Assembly (NCBI GenBank): GCA_037951165.1
Contig: JBBDHG010000127.1
Span: forward strand, 1,482,501 to 1,546,500
Source of the DNA: Lophius americanus
Taxonomy: Eukaryota; Chordata; Actinopteri; Lophiiformes; Lophiidae
Reading direction: 5' to 3'
DNA length: 64,000 nt
Positions 13,201-25,200 of the stretch are shown here, piece after piece; the stretch's first letter is position 1, and every line of letters begins with the position of its first letter. The position numbers were made by a program, and so were the translations under genes. Under the pieces are notes generated by a model. It made no database searches. It saw nothing but the letters and a program-made list of their open reading frames with translations, and was not told the DNA's origin.

Positions 13201-16020
13201 ACCCTCTCTTTTCTGTCATCTGTTTGCTGATTGTTGTGGTGTATTCAAGGAATAAGACCTGGGGGCATCCCATTGTTATGGGCGATGTCCTCTCTAAGTC
13301 TTCAGAAATGACGGAGAAGCTTTATGGCGAAACTCATTGTTTGTTCGTTTCCACGCATACACACAAATCACTCTTGGTCATTTACTTTTCCTGTCCTGGG
13401 GAGATGATATTGCACTTTCGCCTGCCTTCGCCTGCGAGGCCGGAGTTCCCCATGTGTGTTTTGTGTGAGTGTGTTTGTGCTTGTGTTCTTGTATTAAAGC
13501 CCTCAAGTGGGCATCTTAAGAAAAGCTTTGGGGAATGAATGCTTTAGGTCCCTGTGGGCATGCATGAGTTGCAAAACAGAGATGCAAGCTAAACAGATTC
13601 CATGAAAGAGCTTTGTGAGGATTCCACTGGGAATATACAAATAATTTAAATAACCGTAACCAAATAATCATTTGTTAGCAAATACAAAAAAAACTGATAT
13701 AAGAATATTAAGATGTAATCAGTTGTTTATTAGAGTGTAGCAGGGATTTGAGCTTTTTTCAAGGAAAGCAAGAATAGTAGAATGCACTGGGATTTAGGCT
13801 CGATGTGACATTTTTTTTATTTTTGGATGAATGGAATACTTATTGATGTCATACTTTGTGACTTTGTATAGCCCTCAAAACCCGCATGAGTGAGAAAGGG
13901 CCCTGAGTTCCTTTTTTCTTGTATTCTCATTTGGTAATATATATTTAACAAGTTTTACTTTCAAATTGGGTCTCATAATGGCTTTGAATCTTTGTGTTAC
14001 TGAAAGACAAAACATTGAATTTGCACCTTGATCCTGTAAATAAATTATCACAGCAGATTAAAGTTTAAAAGTTAAAATAGATCCCATTTTACCTTGATGA
14101 AATAAATGAAAAATAAGAGTAGTTTTCAAATACTTTTTTTTTCTCTTAGTCGGCAACCTTCCTGTCTGTCTTCCGACGGGATGTTTGTCAATGTCATCTT
14201 TTTAAAGGATAAAAACAATACATTCACAATGATACTCTGCTGCTCAGCTTTTCCACTATGGGTCACTCTTACGTTTGTCTTTTCCTTTTTAAGTTCCCTC
14301 CTGTCACTCTGGGGAATGGAAGAACTTCGACCAAATTCACAGCCAACATTTCAAACGCTTCTCTTGGCAGGATTTCACTTATGTAGGGTAGAAATTATAT
14401 CTATCTTTCATTAAAATATACAAACAACATGTCACCATGAACTTGACGCCATTTAATAATACAAAGTAAATCCGTAACCACATTTTCAACGTCAAAGCAT
14501 TTATTTATTTTAATTCTTTACTAATTATTCAAATACATCTTATTTTTCACTGGGCTATGTTCATATCTTCAGATTTTCCTGAAAAATGTAATTGCAGCGG
14601 ATTGTTTCGGCAATAATGAAAAATCCAAAGGAAAGTGACATTTCACTACCTCAACTACCTCCAATCCTGCTCCACCCACATCTTTGGCATTTGTGTTATA
14701 GTTTGTGACTGACAGTTAATAGATGTGAATCTGGAGTAGTAATTAAATAATGGTCTGCTGCTGTAAAACACGTTCAAGGGTGACTATGCTTATTGACAAA
14801 TATCTACGTAAATGTCAGCTGCCCCTTTCCATTTCAATTTTATGGAATTTACAGCTAAACAGCTCACTCGTGACCACACACACACTGACTCCCAAAAACA
14901 CAGGCATTTTGGCAGAAAGATGATGAAAGAAGTCAACAAAACTTGCCAAGAGATCTTTTATAGGTTTTTTTCAGCCATCATTGGATCCGAGTGGCAATCC
15001 CTTTCCTCTTTTCGTCTTTATGTAAGCGGGTGAATAAAGGCTTGTTAAGCCTACAAACAGACCAGGCATCAAAATGTTCACTGATTTTTGCATTTTTCTG
15101 ATTAAAGTTTTTGCATGACCAAAGCGTAGGAGAGATGTGCGTGTGAGGAGGTAAAGCAACTGCAGCATCCCCAGCATCGCATTTCAATTGCCTGCCTATC
15201 AAAGCTACTAGTAGAGGCAATACTGTTGCTCCAAAAGTTGCCCAGTGAGACACAGATTTATGTTTGTTTAACATCCCTTGAAACACGTGCATTTTTGGCA
15301 GGTACACACGTTCGGTATTTGTATTTGAAGTCATTTAGCCATGCTAACCCACACTCACGCATACGCACACTCTGTATAACTACAAACATCTCAAATTTAT
15401 GCAGAAAGACATTGCATTTTCTACAAAAACAACTTTAACACTATTCAACATGAACAGTGTTTCAGTGGCATCAGGGTTAGAACTTTGTTACGCTACTGAC
15501 TCTTGGAGCCTTTGTGATAAGATGATCATAGTGGAGCAGGAGAAAAGCAGCTGGAAAGAAAATGGAGAAAAGAAAGCACTTATTTTTATGCGTTCCTGAT
15601 GAGCTGGTCTTAATTAACATAATAAGGAAAAGAAAGGATTCAATGAGAACAGAGTGCATGCTGCCAGTTGCCATGGGAGAAGAAAAAACACTCATAGTCA
15701 CGCAATCATTTAGCCATGTCTTCTTTCATGGAGGAGGAGTGAAGAAAGGACAAATTATCAAAAACAAATACTTCTAAATAAAGTATAAAGCCGCTTTTAA
15801 GCCCACAGAATTTATAAACAAGCTTTAGAGAGTTAAAATGTTCTCGTAAATTCAAATAGTTAGAATAAGAAATATGCATTCTGCTCTAATGTCGGTTGAA
15901 AGGAAATGTAACTTTTCTTCTAACATTCAAATATTTTATGTATTTTTAATATTTTTTGTATTGACCACTACAGCAATTAAAAGTCTTTGTTGCTGTTAAA
16001 TTTAAAAGTTTACATAAGCT
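10230..16020. other. Mostly unique non-coding DNA
   Basis: No gene is supported. 10480-10740 has a TATA-like 'CTATAAAT' (10488-10495), a palindromic 'GTGACGGCGTCAC' (10610-10622) and a purine-rich stretch. It could be an untranslated first exon, but the evidence is thin. Other contents are a CA run at 11528-11542, a CT-rich tract at 12780-12910, and several open frames of ~60-180 codons with no recognisable domain, taken as chance. Confidence 0.45.
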
Positions 16021-16021
16021 G

Positions 16022-16185
16022 TCATGGCGGCTGTAGCTGTGCAAGTATAGCGATTGGCTACATTTCATAGGATCCTTGAGCGAGACCCAGAACCCCAGTT
16101 GATTATGAGGGCTGCCTACTGCTCCTCGGGGATGGTTCAAATACCGATAAATGATTTCACATTTTTGCACTGTGAGTTAAAAAAG
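16022..16185 (+). mobile_element. tRNA-derived SINE, 5' head partly deleted
   Basis: The head 'GGCGGCTGTAGCT' at 16026-16038 and 'TAGCGATTGGCTAC' match the A-box side of a tRNA-like SINE promoter; the B box seems deleted. The body contains 'GATCCTTGAGCGAGAC..GAACCCCAGTTG', 'CTGCTCCTCGGGGATGG' and 'ATTTCACATTTTTGCACTGT', the same body type as the copy at 29712. Transcription by polymerase III is unlikely without the B box. Confidence 0.65.
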
Positions 16186-16189
16186 TAAC

Positions 16190-19100
16190 ATTTCAACCAG
16201 TAGAGAAAGACATTGAAGTTAAGATTTATTAGAACAGAATATATATAATAATCAATCGGAAAGGCTTTGGTGATCGGACTCTTCAGGGAGATTTTGATTG
16301 AAGGCTCTGTGCCCTGAGCAACAGCAAGATACATCCACCCTTTAGGGCCTGGATACTGGCGGTGGTGGCTGATGACTCTGTTGAGGCTGATTGAGACTGA
16401 GCATGTGTGAAAGGTGGGAAGAAAATAGTGAGGTAAGTAGCCCGGGTGTGAAAGGGAATAGTCTTCCTCACTGAACTTTCAATAGATTTTTTTTTTTTTT
16501 TTTAAATAATAATAATTAATATTAACTATAATCACTGTAATTATTGTTATTGTGGTTGTTGTTATTGTGATTTACTCAGCCAAACATTCAAGCAACTTTC
16601 ACACAACCCATGTTGCTCACTGCGTGGCAGATCTTCTTTATCAGCGTTCCAACTTGGAGAACTTCTTCACAAAACTGCCCACCATTTCATTGCGAGATAT
16701 GCAGAGTCCCCAAAAATTCTTTCCTCTAAATGCTGGAAGGGAAGAGAGACCAGAAAAGACCCCCACTTATATTAAAAGGAATTAAGAAGAAGGGAAATAA
16801 TCGGAGCTGGATAAAAATCAATCACTTGTCACAAAGAACTGTTGCATTGCGAAAGACCTCGTCCTTGGAAGAAAGAGACAAAAGTCAAATGGCGGGTTCT
16901 CTTTCTGTGTGTGCGTCACAGGGATGAATGAGAAGCACAACGAGTGAAAGTTATCTTATCTCCTCTCTCTCGCTGTTTGTAAATTCTAGGTAAACCAGAG
17001 TCTGGGAGCAGATAACGTTTTTCCCTCTTCGTCTGCACTTGTTGATCCAGCTTGTGCTTCCTCACTGCTATCGTTTGTCATCTGCTTTACCCACAGTGAA
17101 AGAGTTATGGACAAGGGGAGGTTTATGAAAAAAAGGTCAACTAAGCGGAAGGTAGAAGAAAAGGGTTATTAGGCTAGACCGCATGCTCTCATTGATTCAT
17201 TAATGGAAATATTTGCTGGCTCTGAGAAAACATCTACATCATAATGTATATACACAACTTATGTAGTGCGACGCAACTTGTTAGCAGGCCCCAACATGAA
17301 CCCTAAGCAACCGCCGATGTTTTGAAGCCACAGTGATCCACACGCTGCTGCGGCCACTCATTTGCATGACAAAGGCTCGGTTAATTATTTAAGGATCCTT
17401 ATTTGATCAATACAGTAGAGCATATCCGACTGCAGGGACAATCTGAGCCACTGGATTGTATAGGCCTTCATTATTCATGAGAACCACAGGAGAGGGACCA
17501 GGCAAGAGGGAGGAAAGAGAGAGGAGAGCTGGACAAGACATAGGGCACAACAACAAAGGACACCGGGTCTTATTTCATGTGTGTTCAAAGTTTTCCTGTT
17601 GTGTGCTAATGAATATTTTACAGAGTGTGAAAGTTAGAGGGTACCTTTCTATCGGTAGAGGGGACGGGTTAGGTCGTAACCCTGCTGTTGTGGCTAATGT
17701 GGTTATCCCTGAGGTGACACGATCACAGGTCTGAAAGACCAATGATACTGTAATTATTAGTTCTGTGATGGCCACATTGTCTCTTTTCTGCTATTTTAAC
17801 CGTGTAATATTGCAACATGTGCCATGTGAGCTGCTTTTGTTTCATTAGCATGCTAATGTGTTAGCATGCATTCATGCAAATCCTGTTTGGCACTTATTTG
17901 CACATATGTGTTATGGATTAGTCACTAGTACACGTTTCCTCTCCAGCACAGCCTGGGGGTGCAGATCTAAAAATAGTCATTGTCCCTCTGGGGTGTGCGT
18001 TCCATCTCTTATTGTCTCAGCCCTATAGCCAGACCTAGAGGGGTGGAGGGGGAAGTTGTCGTCTGTACAGTGCATGCATCCATCGGGCCCAGTATGCATA
18101 CACCTACTTCAGTGGTTGCTGGATAGTCTCCCCTTGTCAGAAAAAAAGTTGCACAGAAGTACGTATACATTAATAGACACATACAAACAGTTCCACATAC
18201 TAAGGTAAACATCAGACCCCATAAAAACACATAATGCTTCCCTAGTCGAAATTCCACCCACTTTTATTGACTTCTTTACCACTCTTCATTTGAATCCTGC
18301 TTCATCAGGGGATTTTTTTTATGCAGCCCTGATGTGGCTCATCCTTTTGAAGAGTAGGCAAGCTCTGTATCTGTATAATGTAGAAAAAAAAAAAAGCAGA
18401 AGGAGAACAGTAAAGCTAGGGCCCCAAGAGCAAATCCTGCTAGTAAACCTCTGAAGATTTAAGTGAAACTAGCACAAGTTTTAGTTTCTATTTACAGCTC
18501 ATATACCTTTTTTTTTTCTTTGCTGAGAACTTTTTTTTTTATTCGTTTAACTGAGATAGCTTTCTGCAATTATCAAAGAGGAAACGCATACATGCACAGA
18601 TTTATAAAATACAGAAGAAGTCAGAAACAGGAAGGGGTCCTCCCATGGGTCATTTTTGAAGTGGAAAACCAGCTGGCGGTCATCAGGTCATATGCATTGT
18701 AGCATTATGAAGGATGCTTGAAGCGTAGTTGCTAAGCTTAGATTTTATGCTGTCTTTTTCTCAACGTTTTGAATTGTGTATCTGAGGGGAATGAACATGT
18801 CATTACATTTCTCCGCCTGTTTGTGAAAATTTGACCAAGCATGCATTATTAGGCCTAGGAGTTCTTTTGACTTTGACTATGTGTTGTCGTCATGCCAACC
18901 GACCATGCACTTTCCTTTTGTACCGTTCACATTTTATGTCGAGATGGCAGCTGCATGGAGATGCCCTGCACAGCAGAACGAAAAGGACAAATCATTAGTC
19001 CCCAAGCTGCACCCACACCTTGGTTTCTTTTTTCCAGACTGGTTCTTTTGTATCGTGCGGTCAAAGCTGATTCTTTGTCACGGCAGAGTGTTGCTCTCGC

Positions 19101-20285
19101 CTGGTCGGGGTTACTTATTCCTGGTGAATCCGTCAACCGCCTTATCTCACAAGTGTGGCACCTTTATGTGGCACAAGTACAGTATGTCAGTGTGTTAGTC
19201 TCATTAAAGGATTTCTTACGTTCTTGGTTGCATCCGGTCAAACCCAGACAAGCTAATCCCTCCAATCACAACACCGTCTGTAGCGTCATCTGTACAGCAG
19301 GAAATCACCATCAAGACAAGGAAGAAGACTGTGAACCACATTCAGGTGAGTGTGGTTGGATAATGAATTATATATGAAAAGTCGTAAAGAGAATGACGGA
19401 GGAAAGGCTTGGATGAGTAGGACTTCTTCAGTCGCACTTTATGCGTCAAAGAGATTCTCTCTCGTTTGAAAGCGACAGTAAGGCAGCCAGTTTCTCCCTC
19501 AGACTCCCTCCGTTCTCAAATAACTTCTTCCTCATCTCTGTCTGCCTCCCACCATTTCTCTCCCTCCGACTAGGCTCCAGCCAATTAAACACAGACTATC
19601 ACAGACTTATAAAGTTTGATCCAAGTATTATATTTAAATTGCTTCCCAAATGAGGTGCGCATGTTTTCTGTCAACGCTGCCGCAGCATCGGATCATCTAA
19701 TTAGATTAACCTGTTTGTTAATGTAAATGGTTTTTTTCTTGAATTAATCAGTACACTCAACAAAAATAAAATCCAGTTTCATATTGGTGGAACCATTGGA
19801 GAAAAAATATCAAAGCAATTTATTACTCTCTTTACATGGATGTCAACAGCACTTCATAATCAAATATTGCATCACACAATTATGGTGAAATTTGAGGAAC
19901 AAAACGATGTTTCAATTACCAATCTACTTAATATGTCTGTGTAGGTGTGCCTTAAATATAAGACATTTAAAGCCACAAAAGCTGTTTGATTTGACACAAC
20001 TTAATAGCATTCAGTGAATCATATAATCAATGCATTCAAGTTGACAAGATTACATGTAATTGCTTAAAACACTTTAATGTCCTCACCAAGAAAAAAAACT
20101 GTGGAAAAAAATAAAATTTCTTTGTGTATTTCATTTTACTTCCAAGCTTTTATATCTTAGACAGTCAAAATTTACCATAAAAAAACTAATTGTATGGTAG
20201 GGCATATTTTTATAAAACTATTTTACGCAATTTTTGGTCGAGTGAAGTTACATAATTCTGTTAAGTGAGTTATAAAATGCTCAAG
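16190..20285. other. Mostly unique non-coding DNA with a regulatory-looking block
   Basis: No gene is supported. 17270-17480 is high-complexity sequence containing an Oct-Sox-like composite (see its own entry). 19298-19345 ends in a perfect 'CAG|GTGAGT' donor and could be an untranslated exon, but its acceptor is poor. Poly-T and A-runs occur at 16489-16502, 18384-18396 and 18509-18541. Confidence 0.45.
17360..17375 (-). promoter_or_regulatory. Oct-Sox composite-like motif
   Basis: The minus strand reads 'CCTTTGTCATGCAAAT'. This is a Sox-type CTTTGT half directly abutting an octamer-type ATGCAAAT half, in the order and spacing of the classical Pou/Sox composite element. It is followed on the plus strand by a homeodomain-type TTAATTA at 17381. 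Whether it is used is unknown; this is a motif match only. Confidence 0.4.
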
Positions 20286-20440
20286 AGCTATAGTTAATGC
20301 CTCCTCCTATGTGGTCCCTTTGACCCTTGGTGTCACCCAGGGCTCCATAGTTGGCGCCTTATTGTTTACCACGGTTCAGTGAAGTATTACACATTTTCCA
20401 ATGACAAATAGTGACTCAAATGTGCTCAACCAGACAGTTG
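20285..20440 (+). mobile_element. LINE reverse-transcriptase scrap (L2-like)
   Basis: Translation around 20311-20370 gives 'LGVTQGSIVGALLFT', a decayed version of the RT motif GVPQGSILGPLLF. After a stop it continues into 'ITHF', where the YADD box would be expected. About 50 codons are recognisable; the flanks are too decayed to bound it. Confidence 0.6.
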
Positions 20441-22010
20441 AGCATGACATTAAAGGGTAAGATCCATCATGTAGGTCGCACATAAATCCATTATTTTAAT
20501 ATTTATGAGGTTATTAAATCATCTAACACAGTTTATTTATGGTGGTAATTGTTGGCATAACTCGACTAAGTAAATCCAAACAGATTTGAGTGAGTGAAAT
20601 TGAGTATAACATTCTTTTTTATCTGTCACAAATGCAACTATTTAGTTCCTTCGACATAAAGTAGTCTTGTAATCCAAGCATCCTTTTCGTCAGATATAGT
20701 AGAATGTTTATGCAGAAGTGCATCAGTGGACGACTAATAGCAAAAATGTCAATAATATGTAAATTACAACCATAATGTTATTTATAGGGATACGAGCAGC
20801 CGTCTGATGAGATTCACAGTATATAAATGCTTTTCTAGAATTCAACCAGGGAACAGATTTTCAGTTTGTTAAGGCTGGCGAGCCACCCTTCAGACAGTCT
20901 AAACACGATTGCAGGCCAATTGGGTCGCTCCTGCTGAACGGTTAACTTTGGAGTGCAGCTCAGTGCGTCCTTTAAATTGATTAACAGGCTGCATATAAAC
21001 GCTGGCCCAGTGCCTCGGTCTCTCTTTTGCTCTCTTATTTGTTAAGTATGAAGTTTACATCAAAATTAATTACCATAATGATGCTGCTACACCGTAGTTC
21101 CGTTGCCACTGGCAACCGTTCTGCGTGTGGACCCTGTCACCTTGTTTGAATATGAGTGAAGGAGATAGAGATAATTTCAGCGAATAAACATAATAAAAGA
21201 GCCCTACAAAGAGGCTACGAGAAGAAATACACCAGATTCTGATAAAAGGTGCATAATATTGAATCAAAAATAGAATTTTGTTTCTGCAAACTGTACTGTG
21301 TTATTGTGAAAAATATAGGAATCTAATTCAGATTACTTGAAATACTCATTATGGAAAGAATCAATAATTTAAGGATTTCTTTTGCATTTTTTAAAAATGA
21401 GATGGGCTGACAGCTGACAATCTTCAGGTTTGTGTATCTGTATCCTGATCTTGAATATGAAAAAAAATAAGAATACTCATTAGAAAATAGAAATGAAGAA
21501 ATGGTCTGTTTTTTTAATTTTCTGAGACCGCAACAGCTCTTGTACTGAAATTCAACAAGATATGAAGAAATTAGGGAAGGATTATCTGTTCTACTTTTTA
21601 TTAATCTTCTGTTTATTAATTAGTCTGAATTACCTTCTAGGTTATTTTACTCTTAACAAAACAGATAACAAGTAAAAAAATTACAAATAAAATACATTAG
21701 CTGCTCTGAAATTGATTTCATCTGATTCTAACAGCTGATACTCACTGATCAGCCTCTACATTAACACTGGTTACTGATGTTTCAAGAAATGTTTGTACAT
21801 GTTCTCCCATGACGATGGATTTATTTAGCTGTAGTCCATCATATCAGAATGAAGTTGTAAGTTTTGGTCTGAGAAATGTACAGCTGCAATCAGAGGTACA
21901 CTCCCCCTGGGAATTTTATAAGCCTGAACAATCTAAACCAGTAGTACTGGTGTCTCAACAGTTCCAGGATTGCTCATGTAGTAAGTGCGTCTGGTACTAA
22001 CTATCTTCTA
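20441..22010. other. Non-coding, AT-rich DNA
   Basis: No gene is seen. 20790-21010 is less AT-rich and of higher complexity than its surroundings and may be a conserved non-coding element. Nothing further is recognisable. Confidence 0.4.
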
Positions 22011-22011
22011 T

Positions 22012-22265
22012 CCATTCATCCATTTTTCGGGATCGGGTCGCGATGACAGTAGGCTAAGAAGGGTATTGCAGATTTTCCCAGCAACATTCTCCGGCTCATC
22101 CTGGATGATTAAGCATCATTCCCAGGCCACATGAGCTATAAAGTGTCTCCAGCTTCATATGGCTTGGTTGGGCACAGACCATAGAGGCTTCATGGAGTCG
22201 CCATACTGTTGGCTCAACCCCTGGAGGTGAAGGTTGAGGTAGGGGTTCCAATGTTGTCTGGTCAG
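22012..22265 (-). mobile_element. Rex3/RTE-like LINE 3' UTR fragment, reverse orientation
   Basis: Starting from 'ATCCATTCATCCATTTTTCG', the sequence runs through 'GGGATCGGGTCGCGATGACA', 'GCAGATTTTCCCAGCAACAT' and 'CCAGGCCACATGAG'. This order matches the reverse complement of the Rex3-type 3' region. The tail lies at the low-coordinate end, as expected for a minus-strand insertion. No RT coding is left. Confidence 0.7.
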
Positions 22266-25200
22266 TGACTGTCAGTCTGCTTTGAATAGGTCTGAAACAC
22301 ATATCACAAAAAAAACAAAAGCAAATTTTTATTTTATATATTCAACCAAGCAAACAGTGAAAGTTCTTATTTTGTATAAGGTATTTTGTGTCTGAGTTTA
22401 TTTGCTTTGTTTCAAATGCCATGTGAAATAATGGTCATACTTAAAATGTATACAGCATTGTGCAGCAATATTTCTGGGAGGAGAAGTAGACACTCTGGGT
22501 CACGAAAGATGTAAATGTCAGGGGGACAGTTTGGTTTGAATAGGTTTCAAAAGAAAATAGCTCTACCTGTGTGTGTGTGTGTACCTTTTTTGTGTGTCTA
22601 AGGGAGGCTGTGGGGGTTGAGGCAAATGGCAGACTTAGAGTACAGCAGATGTGAACAGCACAGAGGAAACTCTCATACTTCACTGGCCTTTTTTTTTTTT
22701 CACACAACACCTCAGTCTACAGCTCATCCTACGCTATGAGTTGTTGGTGAATGTGTTTGCTCATTCCTGTGAGCATGTCCTTTTTCAGAAGGTGAAGCAA
22801 AGGAGAGGACGCTTCTGATGCAACTCATCCCTGAGCTCGCTGCTACTCTCAGCTGCCTTATCTGCTTGTGGAGCGGCGGCGCCCTGCTAGGAAAAATGAA
22901 AGGCTTGATTACAGTCAAATTAGCAGATGAGCAGGTTAATTACAGAACCGAAATCTTGTATAAGAACTGTCATTTCTCTGAGAGATGATCCCGCTCCTAC
23001 TTAAAGAAATGGAAGTGGGTGGAGGAGGAGAGATGCCAGAGGACACAAGCCTATTTATCCTTTTTTTTCTTTTTCAAGAAAACTCTGGTTTCTGCCCCTT
23101 TTAGTTCTGAAGCACACCGTTCTGAGGATGAGAGGAAATGGTTACGTCAATGAGCTATTTTTTTCTTTTTCAGACGATACTTTTCCGCTTGCATTTTCCC
23201 TCTCTCTCTCTCCCTTTCCATCACTCAGGAGAATGCATCAAACTCCCTCACTCCGGCTTCCTACCCACTCTCCTGCTCACTGGCTTTCATCTTTACACCT
23301 CACTGGAGCCTTAAGGAGGCTTTGTATTATTTTTATTTTTTTTTATTTGCAACAACCCTGTACAAATTTCTGAGACTTCGTCTAAAGTTTACAAGGACAT
23401 TCCATTTCACACGAAGAATGAAAACTGATGTCGCCAGAGAAAAGGCAAAGGGGTTAGCGAAAAAAATGTCAGATCTCGTTTTTTGGCTGATCCTGGTTAC
23501 TAATGGGCCGCTGCCGTTCTGTTTGTTCATGTCACTGGCCGGCAGTAAGTGTTTTGGAACTATGTGATGCATCCACACTTTGCTCAGTTGTCGTTTTTGA
23601 CTGCGAAGACTCTGTAAGTGTGTGTGAAAGAGAGAGAAAGAAGGAGGGAGAGAGATAGAGAGAGAGAGAGATGGATGATTTAGTGGGCAGATGTGTATGA
23701 AGTCTGGAGCAAATGGAGTGAGAAGCTGAGCAGCTGGCAGAGGACAAGGAGTAGGCTAGAGAAGATGATGGGAGATTCACTTTCACACACACACAAACAC
23801 ACACGAACACACACAAATACATATTCTAGCATGCAACTGTGATTCAGGCTGGTGGTACGTACACACTCTGTGACATGAATCACGCCAGTTCAGTACCAGA
23901 CGCCTTCCGTTTTGGGTCTCATCTTCGAGAAAACCCACTGCCACACCAGCAACTTAATTTGTCTTGTCTTGTCATCGGAGTGTCATAGTCTGTCATCACT
24001 TCTTTGAATTACAGTTTCACTCCACAAAAATTGTTTCCTGGGAATTTGTCATACCTCCTAATGGAACTGAAGGTGTGAAAGTTGGCAGTTGGCTGTTTAT
24101 GGATTTTATGGGTGCCGCTGTAGCCAGAGGGTTATCCAAGGCTGTGTCAGCAGGATTGTGTGTACATACTAAGAGAAGGCTGTTTAGAACAGTGGGAAAG
24201 CATCTATATTTTATCTGCCATTTATTTTTGAGTGATGAAGAAAATGTGAGATGCAGCATGATGGTGGGAGGTTCTGAACATTGCAGGTCTCACAGTATCT
24301 TTCAGAGAGCGGCATTCATCAGCGCTGGTTATGCCTTTTAAATTAGAGCTTCAGCAACCCAATCCACCCCACTTTTTTCCTTTCTTTCTCAATTTCCGAT
24401 ACAGCCATACTCCTCTGCATTCTCCTCCTCCTTCTGAAAAATGAAAAAACAACTATTGGATTTTTTTAGTCCTTTCCAAATGAATTGAGCCGTGTAAGAA
24501 ACGAGCCCAGTCAATTGCCTAAATGTAACTTTGCATACTTATCTGGACTGCAGTGCAAGCCATTTGCAGGAAGCCTAAACATTATAAACAAATAAGGCAG
24601 CCGTATTCCCCCCAGGCCATTGGTTAGGAATGCACTGCAGTGTCTGGTGAATGGGCAGCCAGTGTGAAATCCAATATAGGCCTGAATGTGGAGGAGGAAG
24701 GAGAACGCTCCACTCCAATCTTCATTAATATAGCTCTGTACAAGAATGGTGCCGCTGCCAAATTACAATCACTATTATTTTGACCATTCCACATCAAATC
24801 AGATACTACCACTACTGCAACTAATTCTTTTATTAGACAGAGGAAATGCAATGGTTAGCAAGGGCTCTCACTGCAGCTAATCAGAATGTGGAAATTTAAA
24901 TATGTCTTCAGATCTCAAGCAGATCTGTCCACTGATCGTGTTGATTTCCACTTCTGTTGGGTATTACAGCATTTTGGCCATAGTTTAATGGCAACATACA
25001 GGATGGTTCTTCATGAACAGGGTTTTCTAGCCTTCACATATTAAAATGTATACTGCAATCACAAGGGTCACCTCCTCACCTTGAAAAATTACGTTGATTT
25101 GGAATAGATCTCGATTTAGATGCTATTCAACACCACTAAGCAAGCTGCCCCGCTTCTGTCTCCTCCACCAACTCTGCCCTATTTATCTCCTCTCACAGTG

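Noticed and set aside
13002..13538. 178-codon open frame, the longest in the window
   Set aside because: No recognisable domain, low-complexity Cys/Val run from a TG microsatellite at its end, no splice context. Such length is expected by chance in 64 kb.
18892..19377. 161-codon open frame overlapping a 105-codon frame
   Set aside because: No family resemblance, both frames compete on the same DNA, no start context. Treated as chance.
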